This document shows positions 16,166 to 23,503 of a stretch of DNA of 42,556 bases, piece by piece. Position numbers and translations under genes: made by a program. This DNA is from Candidatus Moraniibacteriota bacterium (GTDB taxonomy: Bacteria; Patescibacteriota; Minisyncoccia; Moranbacterales; UBA2206). The stretch spans positions 1 through 42,556 of the forward strand of contig JAAXWW010000004.1 of NCBI GenBank assembly GCA_013334765.1, in the 5' to 3' direction. The notes below the pieces were generated by a model. It saw nothing but the letters and a program-made list of their open reading frames with translations, was not told where the DNA came from and ran no database searches. Position 1 is the first letter of the stretch. The number at the start of each line of letters is the position of its first letter.

Positions 16166-17813
16166 ATTCCCAATCAATAGCATCCAGAATATATTGGGGG
16201 AATTTTATATTTTCCGATGTATCACTAATATTTATAGCACAATCAGTTTTATTGTTTTCCATATACTTAATAATGGATTCTTTGTCAGGATATGTATCTT
16301 TATCTATTTTTAAAGCCTTTCTTAGTATATCCAAATCCTCCTTGTTGGCCTCAACAATTTGAGGTTCCAATGTTGGCAAAGAATCGTCGGTATCTGCACA
16401 AATTTTTATTGTTGATATACTTTCATAAGCAGAGTACTTCTTTGTAATTTTATCATCATATTTACCATCGTTATCAGTCACAACAATAACCGGCTGGCTT
16501 AGTTCTTTTGCGATATCTAAAAATCTTTTAAATGCAAGACTATGAACAGATATAACATCAACGCCATTTTCAATTGGAAGCTTTTTATTTTTTTCGAAAT
16601 AGGCTTTCTGAATTATTAACTCATCTGAATCACCCTCAACCAAAATAGCTTTTTTGCATAAAATCAATCTCAGGGTGTCATATCCAGAAAGTTTTTCAAA
16701 ATATTTTTGAGTACCAAGATCAAGAGATGCTATTCTGAACTCTTTTCTTTTTTTACTAACTTCATCAACATTCAGAAGAATTAGGCTCTTGAGTCCTAAT
16801 TTATTTGCCACAAAGCTACTGTGGGTTGAAATAATAATTTGTTTAGAATTATTATTTTGCTTAATATAGCTTACCAATTCATTTAGCTTTGAATGGGATA
16901 AGTGATTTTCCGGCTCCTCCACAAGCAGGATATTTGATTCTATTGTTTTTTTATGATGTAAGGACAATTTTGTCTTTACCAAACATTGCTCTCCCTTTCC
17001 AACATTTTGGAACGGAATATCATCTAAATAAGGTATCAAGCTTGATTCCCAGCTCGTTTTAGTTGATGTTTCAATTTGCAATGAAACTCTCTTGTCAGAT
17101 ATATCTTGTTGTATCTTTTCATTGACTTTTTTTACACTTTCATGCATAGAAAATGCATCCTTCAACTTTCTATGTGCTTGAGAAATACTAGTCTCCTCCT
17201 CAAAGGTTAGCCGATCACGAATAATACGAGATGCGTTAACATCTGAACCATTGCTATAACGAAAGTTGGATGAATCAATTAAAGCTGGTTTTATGGGTAT
17301 AGTTCCGGGAATTTTTTGATCACCAGAAAATGATTCCCAGGTAAAATCACAAAATTCAATTGGCAATGAGCACAATTGCTCATTTAATTGTCTGATGCCA
17401 CTTATGTATTCTTGGTGTTGGCTCTCATTAAATGAGATTGTAAATTTAATCCCGGAAGCCTTGCTGTCTTTTTCTGAATTCTCGCGTCCTGTAAAATTTG
17501 CATTTATAGATTTATCACCAAAATCACAATACAGCTCGATAAGTATGGACGGTGGCAATATATTGCCCGTGTTGTCGTTAACCTCCTTTAAATAAGCTTC
17601 TACAACTTTTTTATTAAAAAGTGATTCATTCAATTCTGTTTTTAAATATCTTCCGTTAATCCAGCCTGACAGAGCTAAATTAATTGCCTCCAAAACAGTG
17701 GATTTTCCAGCCTCATTGTCTCCAACTAAAATATTTAATCCCTCATTGAGATCCAGTTTAAATCTTCCCTCAAAGCATTTAAAATTTTCAATAACAACTT
17801 TTTGAATATGCAT
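16158..17813 (-). CDS. gajA: OLD-family ATPase-TOPRIM endonuclease, GajA-like
   Basis: The 551-residue protein has an N-terminal ABC-type ATPase, with Walker A GDNEAGKS (31-38), Walker B ILLVEEPENHLS (295-306) and H-loop STHSS (329-333). It has a C-terminal TOPRIM domain with VEGDSDE (E394) and VTDNDG (D447, D449). This matches OLD nucleases and GajA (about 578 residues). GajA is a site-specific DNA-nicking nuclease inhibited by normal nucleotide levels and released when phage replication depletes them. The next gene is a GajB-like helicase overlapping by 8 bases. A lone OLD protein is the alternative, but the helicase partner favours Gabija. The DNA here is distinctly AT-rich. Confidence 0.82.
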   Translation of the reverse strand: MHIQKVVIENFKCFEGRFKLDLNEGLNILVGDNEAGKSTVLEAINLALSGWINGRYLKTELNESLFNKKVVEAYLKEVNDNTGNILPPSILIELYCDFGDKSINANFTGRENSEKDSKASGIKFTISFNESQHQEYISGIRQLNEQLCSLPIEFCDFTWESFSGDQKIPGTIPIKPALIDSSNFRYSNGSDVNASRIIRDRLTFEEETSISQAHRKLKDAFSMHESVKKVNEKIQQDISDKRVSLQIETSTKTSWESSLIPYLDDIPFQNVGKGEQCLVKTKLSLHHKKTIESNILLVEEPENHLSHSKLNELVSYIKQNNNSKQIIISTHSSFVANKLGLKSLILLNVDEVSKKRKEFRIASLDLGTQKYFEKLSGYDTLRLILCKKAILVEGDSDELIIQKAYFEKNKKLPIENGVDVISVHSLAFKRFLDIAKELSQPVIVVTDNDGKYDDKITKKYSAYESISTIKICADTDDSLPTLEPQIVEANKEDLDILRKALKIDKDTYPDKESIIKYMENNKTDCAINISDTSENIKFPQYILDAIDWEYE

Positions 17814-17890
17814 AATTAAGAAGATTAACTTCGGTTTTATTAAAAATTTACATAATCTTACTTTTAGATTCTATCTTTTTTGTACTGTTT

Positions 17891-18994
17891 TTATTTCCCC
17901 GATTTTCTTCGATTATCGTCTTTGCATAACATTTGGCAATTTTTTGCAATAGTTTTTCCACCCTCATGCCAAGGCGTTATATGATCAGCTTCCATTTCCC
18001 CAATTTCAAAATGTTTCTTACATTTTACACATTTACCCTTTTGCCTTTCGTAGGCTTCTCGTTTCATTTTGTCATTAAACGCTCGGATATTCAGATATCT
18101 TTCTTGTCTCGTTAAAACATATGGGTAAATGCCAGATGGCTTCGTTACTTCCTCATCCTGCATCAATTCCCTGATTTCATCTTCAAGCTTATCGGCGTCA
18201 AGTTTCGCATCTTTGAATTGATTATATATTTCACCCCATTGCACACTGCCCATTTCTCGACGATAATTCGTAAAAGTTTTTCTAACCCACGCGATTACAT
18301 CTTGAAAATATTTCCACAACTCATCCGCATTTTCATCGTGCTGGTGCTTTGCCATGTATTCTTCAATCTCGCCGTTATTTATCCAAGAGATTGCAGTTTC
18401 TAAATATTCCTGCCTGATAGGCGAGCCGGCTACCAAATGTCCGCCATCATTCGCAAGTAAATACGCTGCGCAGTTTGACTTACTGAATTTCAACTTTGCG
18501 TCTGAAAGCCAAGGCCCGGTATAAACAGCATTTCTAAGCTCTTGGGGAAATAATTTTTCCCCGGCAATATTGATAATTTTAAACCAATCAAGTTTTTCCT
18601 TGTCGTTTCCCTCACAATGATAGATCATCAGATCATAATTCAAAATTTGCTCTTGTTCTTCTGGAGTCAAATTATGAAACATTGCGATTCTACCATTAAA
18701 TTCAATGGAAAAATCTCCATTTACAAATTGGGCGATACTGATTGTTCTTTGCTGTCCATCAAGCACTTCAAAATTACCATCAGCCCTCTTGACCCAATAC
18801 ATAACATTGAGAGGAAAACCATTTTTGATAGTCTTAATTACTTCATCTCGCTGTTTTCCGCTATATACAAACTCTCGTTGATATTTTGGACGAATATCCA
18901 ATTTGCCGCCAAAAGCGCTGACGCCTTCCTCAGCACTGTCTTTATAGTCTTTTACAACCTCCGCAACTTTAATTTTGTGCAAATCTATTTTCAT
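17891..18994 (-). CDS. DUF262-HNH endonuclease (GmrSD-like)
   Basis: The 367-residue protein has an N-terminal DUF262 (ParB-like NTPase/nuclease) domain with the family hallmark DGQQR (79-83) after RPKYQREFVYS. Its C-terminal HNH domain (about 318-367) has CVKC, ADHITPWHEGG and MLCKDDNRRK, with intact metal and zinc residues. DUF262 with HNH occurs in type IV restriction (GmrSD, SspE) and in other defence systems. Two genes upstream is an EcoRI-type methyltransferase, which suggests that this protein supplies the cleavage activity of a restriction-modification-like module. A gap of 77 bases separates it from GajA, so it may also be an independent unit. Confidence 0.85.
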   Translation of the reverse strand: MKIDLHKIKVAEVVKDYKDSAEEGVSAFGGKLDIRPKYQREFVYSGKQRDEVIKTIKNGFPLNVMYWVKRADGNFEVLDGQQRTISIAQFVNGDFSIEFNGRIAMFHNLTPEEQEQILNYDLMIYHCEGNDKEKLDWFKIINIAGEKLFPQELRNAVYTGPWLSDAKLKFSKSNCAAYLLANDGGHLVAGSPIRQEYLETAISWINNGEIEEYMAKHQHDENADELWKYFQDVIAWVRKTFTNYRREMGSVQWGEIYNQFKDAKLDADKLEDEIRELMQDEEVTKPSGIYPYVLTRQERYLNIRAFNDKMKREAYERQKGKCVKCKKHFEIGEMEADHITPWHEGGKTIAKNCQMLCKDDNRRKSGK

Positions 18995-19017
18995 ATTATT
19001 TCATTTTATCAATTAGT

Positions 19018-19482
19018 TTAAAAATTCTGGTTTAATATTTCTTTTATTGGTGATTTAAAATTTTTATACCACTTTATGCCTTTAAATTTACAAACAATAA
19101 TAATTGAGGTATCTTCTGAGTCATTTTCTGCTATATATTCAACCCATTCAAAAGGAATCAATCCAGTAACAAATTTATCAGAATCCCTCAATTCAACCTC
19201 AATTCCGTATCTTTGTACTATGCGATGAATTTTGCAGGCTTGTTTATAATAATCTTTATTAGTTAAATGAACTTGACTTCTATCATATTTCTTAGAATCA
19301 TATTTTTTTACATCTGTTAGAATTGCTTTTCTGCCTAAAAAAGGAGTTACTTCTTTTGTAATAAATATTTCATGATTGTACACTTCTTTCGCCGATAATT
19401 TTTTTGATAAACAATAAACTATTATCGCTATAACAATAGACACAAATATATTGACGATGCTCAGCATTTGATCTAATGTCAT
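19018..19482 (-). CDS. Single-TM hypothetical protein in the restriction-like module
   Basis: The 154-residue protein has one N-terminal TM helix (about 8-25, SIVNIFVSIVIAIIVYCL) followed by a soluble domain rich in Lys and Tyr with beta-strand character (VELRDSDKF, SIIIVCKFKGIKWY). I do not recognise the fold. It sits between the EcoRI-type methyltransferase (4 bases after its stop) and the DUF262-HNH gene (23 bases before it), so it is almost certainly co-translated with them. A membrane anchor in a restriction module is unusual and suggests that it localises the system or acts as an effector. Confidence 0.6.
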   Translation of the reverse strand: MTLDQMLSIVNIFVSIVIAIIVYCLSKKLSAKEVYNHEIFITKEVTPFLGRKAILTDVKKYDSKKYDRSQVHLTNKDYYKQACKIHRIVQRYGIEVELRDSDKFVTGLIPFEWVEYIAENDSEDTSIIIVCKFKGIKWYKNFKSPIKEILNQNF

Positions 19483-19486
19483 AAAA

Positions 19487-20632
19487 TTATTTTTGTGGTT
19501 TTTTGTTTCTAATTAAAACTCTTGCGTAAGGAACTTCAACAATTCCATTTTTAATCATATATAAATCACCATCCACAGCACCTCTCTTCTGGACTTCTTT
19601 TCTGTATTTTTTATGCTCTATTTTATATGGCTTGACCCCAATTTCTTTTCCTGAATTGGATATACCCAGACCAATAATATCAAATTGTCCCGGATTATAT
19701 TTATCGAGAAAAGTAATTGGCACACCTATAGGATCTGCATAGTCCATAGGTATTTCAGAGGTTTTATCAACATTAATACCTTTATAATTTTCATATTTTG
19801 GATATTCTTCGGGTTTGTATTTTTTATAAAGCACTAGGTTTTCATGGCGTTCTTCATAGTCTAAATTCGTAAACCAGCGCACTCCCTTAACACGAATATA
19901 TTTTTTACCATCATCATCAATTCTAGAGCTAGCTGCGTTTAGAGGATAATCATCTGGCACCTGGAACTCACGATCGCCGCTATGGATACTCGCTCCAAGC
20001 CACATCCTATTATCTTTAATAACTTTAAAACATTCCCTATAGGTAATTGCATTAACATTACCAATAATCAAAAACTTTTTATTATATTCTGTGAGTTGGG
20101 CGATATATTCTCTAAAAAGCGAAAATGGTGGATTTGATACCACAACATCTGCTTGTCTCAAAAGTTCTATACTCTCTTCGCTTCTAAAATCCCCATCGCC
20201 TTTGAGTGGTGCCCATTCGTTATTTTTATTTACTTTTAGTTGCTCGGCAATATCACGCAAATCAAATGCGCCATTACCATCCAAATCACAAACTTCGTTG
20301 ATAATAAATTTGTTTGCTGTTGCTTTTGGACGACCTTTTAGTGTAGCGAGCGTTTTATCGTCACCAAATAACGCCAGTTGCGTGTTGGCCACAGGAGAAG
20401 GCTTATAACTCGTAGCGATAAGCCTCTTCAGACCCAGAGCATTGAAATTTGAAGCAAAATACTTGAAAAAATTACTTTCAAAAGGATCATCACAATTGCA
20501 ATAGACCACCTTGTTACGAAATTGTTCTTTGTAATGCTTTAATTCCTTTTCAATATCAACAAGCTGAGTATAGAACTCATCCTTTTTTGCCTTACTGGCT
20601 TTATGCAAGTTTGTATTTAAAGATTTTGCCAT
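19487..20632 (-). CDS. EcoRI-family adenine-specific DNA methyltransferase
   Basis: The 381-residue protein resembles M.EcoRI along its length: KDEFYTQLVDIEKELKHY, NKVVYCNCDDPFESNFFKYF, GDGDFRSEESIELL, the catalytic NPPFSLFREY and VPITFLDKYNPGQFD. It transfers methyl groups from SAM to adenine N6 at a specific site. The recognition site need not be GAATTC. Compared with M.EcoRI (326 residues), about 55 residues are inserted after TSYKPS. The gene lies one base after a small HTH gene, as in controller-regulated restriction-modification operons. No EcoRI-like endonuclease is present; the DUF262-HNH protein is the likely nuclease. Confidence 0.9.
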   Translation of the reverse strand: MAKSLNTNLHKASKAKKDEFYTQLVDIEKELKHYKEQFRNKVVYCNCDDPFESNFFKYFASNFNALGLKRLIATSYKPSPVANTQLALFGDDKTLATLKGRPKATANKFIINEVCDLDGNGAFDLRDIAEQLKVNKNNEWAPLKGDGDFRSEESIELLRQADVVVSNPPFSLFREYIAQLTEYNKKFLIIGNVNAITYRECFKVIKDNRMWLGASIHSGDREFQVPDDYPLNAASSRIDDDGKKYIRVKGVRWFTNLDYEERHENLVLYKKYKPEEYPKYENYKGINVDKTSEIPMDYADPIGVPITFLDKYNPGQFDIIGLGISNSGKEIGVKPYKIEHKKYRKEVQKRGAVDGDLYMIKNGIVEVPYARVLIRNKKPQK

Positions 20633-20633
20633 A

Positions 20634-20828
20634 TTATTTATTAAAAATCTTTAAAATATCTTCTTTCCTATACCTCCGATCGCCACGCTTCCCGAACCGG
20701 ATAGCTTTCAGAGTGCCTTCATTGTCCCAATTACGGAGGGTGTTGGGATGACAATTGAGAATTTCGCACGCCTCTTGAAGCGTGAGTATTTCGGGCAAAC
20801 TATCGATTTTCTTAGATTTATTTTCCAT
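20634..20828 (-). CDS. Small HTH (excisionase/MerR-type) DNA-binding protein
   Basis: The 64-residue protein has the helix-turn-helix pattern LTLQEACEILNCHPNTLRNW followed by a wing with GDRRYRKEDIL, typical of excisionase/MerR-like domains. The track start (20834) is a TTG; I chose the ATG two codons later. It is 1 base from the methyltransferase gene and has nested inverted repeats immediately upstream, so it is a plausible autoregulator of the restriction and defence operon, in the manner of C proteins. A role as phage excisionase is the alternative, given the terminase genes upstream. Confidence 0.82.
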   Translation of the reverse strand: MENKSKKIDSLPEILTLQEACEILNCHPNTLRNWDNEGTLKAIRFGKRGDRRYRKEDILKIFNK

Positions 20829-20833
20829 AGTCA

Positions 20834-20865
20834 AAACTTACCATAAGTTTACAATAAATTATGGT
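20834..20865 (-). promoter_or_regulatory. Nested palindromes upstream of the HTH gene, candidate operator
   Basis: AAACTTA-CCA-TAAGTTT (20834-20850) is a perfect inverted repeat. ACCATAA and TTATGGT (20840-20865) form a second, overlapping one. They end 5 bases before the HTH start codon and overlap a weak TTTACT/TAAACT promoter on the minus strand. The position would allow repression by the encoded HTH protein. The mRNA would have a very short or no leader. Confidence 0.6.
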
Positions 20866-20893
20866 TTCAGTAAAACATCGACCAACTTAATAA

Positions 20894-22273
20894 TTACCGC
20901 TTCGTAACCAAAAATCCTCCTTCAAACCTGTTCTTCTCCACAGTCGTCAGCGCCAGCATTGAGAAGGCATCCGCCAAATCATCGTGTTTTTCCTTTCCGA
21001 ATCCGACCAATTGCTCGATCAGTCTTTCCGCTCCAAATCTTGGAAAGATGATTTTTCCGGTCTGGATGAGATTCGTCGTCAAAGCCAAGCGGGATCTCTT
21101 GTCGCTTCCATGAGGGCTGATCCCCTCTGCCCTTACGCCGTTAACTGCCAATTGCTGAACCACTGACTCCTGATAGCCGACTTTTTCAACATACACGCGG
21201 GAAGAAAGCCCTGCGCTCGCAAAAGCGCTGTGAATGGATTCTATCCTTTCGACCGTTTCAGGAAATCCCATCCTCTCATTCACTGGATTTGGTAGGATAT
21301 ATATTCTTAGATTTTCTCCGCATCCATAGATATAAGCTGAAACGATCGCGGTATAATCCGCAGTATCCTTTTCCGATATCGCCAAGTCGACTGCCGTGGC
21401 TACATATCTGGGGCTTTCTGCCGGAAGACTGTCATAATGATGGAGCCATTCTGGAAAGATAAGCTGGTCTTCTTCCGGGACGATCCGGAGCATGTACTCC
21501 CGTTGCCAGGCGTTCTCGTTCGGAACGGAAAGCTTCAATCTCTCTATATCTTCCATGCTCTTGAATTTTCCCGGCCAAAGAATCCTGCCTTCGTAGTCGA
21601 CAATAGGAAAGGCTTTGTATATCCCGTCCCATTTCCTTTTTTCGATATTCTCTTTAAGGCGCATGAGCAATGAATCCTCATGCAGAAGATTCCCGATCAC
21701 TACTATCTTGGTATCACGATCTCCGGCAGGAATGACTTCGCTGACGAACCACCTGAAAGTCCTGTCTCTTGCTTCTCTGGTTTTCACAGAACCAAGATCC
21801 TCCACGTCATCGCAGACTATCAAGTCCGGACGATACGCCCCGTGCCTCATTCCCCTGATGCTCTGGTCCGCCGAAGCGACCATTATCCTGGCATTGAATT
21901 TCGGAAGCACTATGGAAAAGGCACTCCATTCTCCGGACTGATCAGAGAACGGACCCATTTCCTTTTTCAGGAGCTCATTGGTTTCAAGTTCTTTCCTTAG
22001 ATTGGCCATGATGAGCCTGGCTTGTTGCTGTGTCTGGGTGAAGATCACTACGAACTTCTTCTGCTGTTTGCCCATTATCGCCCAAAGCGGATAAGACAAG
22101 GTCATGATCGTAGATTTCGATGATCCCCTGAATGCCACAACGACCGCTCCCTTGACCGAATTGCTCTCCGTGATGCGAAACATGTCTTTCTGAAATTCAG
22201 CCGTTTCATACCTGACATATTCTCCGAAATAGACATTGAAAAACCAGTAGTGGCTTTCTCTTGTTGTTTTCAA
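20894..22273 (-). CDS. terL: Phage terminase large subunit
   Basis: The 459-residue protein has the ATPase and nuclease domains of a packaging motor. The P-loop region is VVAFRGSSKST (a variant lacking the second Gly, as in several terminases), the Walker B is LIVCDDVED, and the nuclease has AVDLAISEKDTADYTAIV, VEKVGYQES and HDDLADAFSM. It translocates DNA into procapsids and cuts it. The start is TTG with AGGAAAG upstream; no ATG fits. It follows a small-terminase gene by 29 bases, but the next gene downstream is the HTH protein, not a portal gene. Confidence 0.9.
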   Translation of the reverse strand: MKTTRESHYWFFNVYFGEYVRYETAEFQKDMFRITESNSVKGAVVVAFRGSSKSTIMTLSYPLWAIMGKQQKKFVVIFTQTQQQARLIMANLRKELETNELLKKEMGPFSDQSGEWSAFSIVLPKFNARIMVASADQSIRGMRHGAYRPDLIVCDDVEDLGSVKTREARDRTFRWFVSEVIPAGDRDTKIVVIGNLLHEDSLLMRLKENIEKRKWDGIYKAFPIVDYEGRILWPGKFKSMEDIERLKLSVPNENAWQREYMLRIVPEEDQLIFPEWLHHYDSLPAESPRYVATAVDLAISEKDTADYTAIVSAYIYGCGENLRIYILPNPVNERMGFPETVERIESIHSAFASAGLSSRVYVEKVGYQESVVQQLAVNGVRAEGISPHGSDKRSRLALTTNLIQTGKIIFPRFGAERLIEQLVGFGKEKHDDLADAFSMLALTTVEKNRFEGGFLVTKR

Positions 22274-22302
22274 GCGAACTTTCCTATCCTTGATTAACTC
22301 CT

Positions 22303-22743
22303 CTATTTATCTGGTTTTGATTCTTCGGTTCCATTCTTTTCCGGACTCCCGGAAGCCAATCGCAGAGCCGCCTCTACGATTTTCTTCTGTTCATCTGTAA
22401 GTTCTTGATTATCACTCTTTCCTCGATCAAAAACCTCAACTTTATTGGCGTATGCGCGATGACGATTCTGCAGCCAGAACCTGACTGCGGAAAAGTTATT
22501 GTTCTTAATCGCACTGATCAGTTGCGACTCCGATAAATCATTGATCATCTGCACGCCTTCCTCAATCGCTTCATCGGCATCGTCGGCAAACCGCCTGTCT
22601 GCAATCCGCCAACGATAATATGTCGCACGACTGATCCCGGCCTTTTGAACCGCCACTTGAACGATGGGCAGTTTTGCCAGTTGTTCCAAAACCGCCTTTT
22701 TGTCATCGGCTGTCCGCTTTTTGGTATTTTTGTTATTTGCCAT
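22303..22743 (-). CDS. Phage terminase small subunit-like protein
   Basis: The roughly 146-residue protein has an N-terminal helix-turn-helix (LPIVQVAVQKAGISRATYYRW), a helical middle (DEAIEEGVQMINDLSESQLI) and an acidic/basic tail, as in phBC6A51-type small terminase or HTH packaging proteins. It should bind the phage DNA and hand it to the large subunit. I chose the ATG at 22743 rather than the TTG at 22761; either start overlaps the end of the upstream methyltransferase gene. Its place directly before TerL supports the call. Confidence 0.75.
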   Translation of the reverse strand: MANNKNTKKRTADDKKAVLEQLAKLPIVQVAVQKAGISRATYYRWRIADRRFADDADEAIEEGVQMINDLSESQLISAIKNNNFSAVRFWLQNRHRAYANKVEVFDRGKSDNQELTDEQKKIVEAALRLASGSPEKNGTEESKPDK

Positions 22744-23503
22744 CTCTTTTGTCTTTATCAATTGCTCTCGTAACTTTTACTCCTAACTTGGAAAATCGTT
22801 CAATGATTGTCCGGCAATATTCCGGATCAAGTTCGATCATGATGCATTTTCTTTTCGTCTGTTCACAGGCAATGCCGGTAGAACCGGAACCTGCGCAAGG
22901 TTCGTAGACAACATCACCGATTGAAGTGCTGTTCAAAATCAATCTCCTCATTAAGCTCAATGGCTTTTGCGTCGGATGGAGCGCGCTCTTGTTTGGCTTA
23001 GGACAAAACAGAACCGATTTGTCCTGCGACTTCCTGAATTCATGCACCCCGAACCAACCGACGGCGATAAGTTCGTGCATCGGGAGATAATCTTTCCTTC
23101 CGATCACTGCGTGATTTTTTATCCAGATCAGAAGCTGGGAAAAATGCACTCCGGATTTTTCCATGCCTTCGCGCAGAGCGAAAATCTGCTTGTCGCTGTT
23201 GAAAATATAGAACGAGTTTTTGCGCGTGAGACATGGAATGACTAGCGCAATCAGATCTTCCACAAATTTGGCATACTGCTTTTCGGAAACGAATCCGTCA
23301 TTGAGAATGTCCTTATCCACTTTGACTTGGCTGAATCCCTTCTTGCTGGCCGTATAGTCAATTCCGTATGGGATGTCAGAGATGAAAGCGTTGATTTTGC
23401 TTTCTCCGATCGCTTTTTCCACGATCTTGGGATCCAAAGCATCACCACACACCAGAATGTGATCGCCGATTTGAAACTTGTCCCCGTAATTAATTTTTGT
23501 CAT
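22733..23503 (-). CDS. Phage-type DNA methyltransferase (beta class, DIPY motif)
   Basis: The 256-residue protein begins GDKFQIGDHILVCGDA and has SDIPYGIDY as catalytic motif IV (DIPY instead of DPPY) and VYEPCAGSGSTGIACE as the SAM-binding motif I, an order typical of beta-class N6-adenine or N4-cytosine methyltransferases. The segment ALHPTQKPLSLM is also typical. It overlaps the ParB-methyltransferase by 14 bases. Such orphan methyltransferases protect phage DNA from host restriction. The target sequence is unknown. Confidence 0.87.
   Translation of the reverse strand: MTKINYGDKFQIGDHILVCGDALDPKIVEKAIGESKINAFISDIPYGIDYTASKKGFSQVKVDKDILNDGFVSEKQYAKFVEDLIALVIPCLTRKNSFYIFNSDKQIFALREGMEKSGVHFSQLLIWIKNHAVIGRKDYLPMHELIAVGWFGVHEFRKSQDKSVLFCPKPNKSALHPTQKPLSLMRRLILNSTSIGDVVYEPCAGSGSTGIACEQTKRKCIMIELDPEYCRTIIERFSKLGVKVTRAIDKDKRDGK

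Noticed and set aside
16158-18994. Septu (PtuA ATPase with PtuB HNH) instead of Gabija
   Set aside because: The ATPase carries a TOPRIM domain and overlaps a UvrD-like helicase, and the HNH protein has a DUF262 domain and is 77 bases away.
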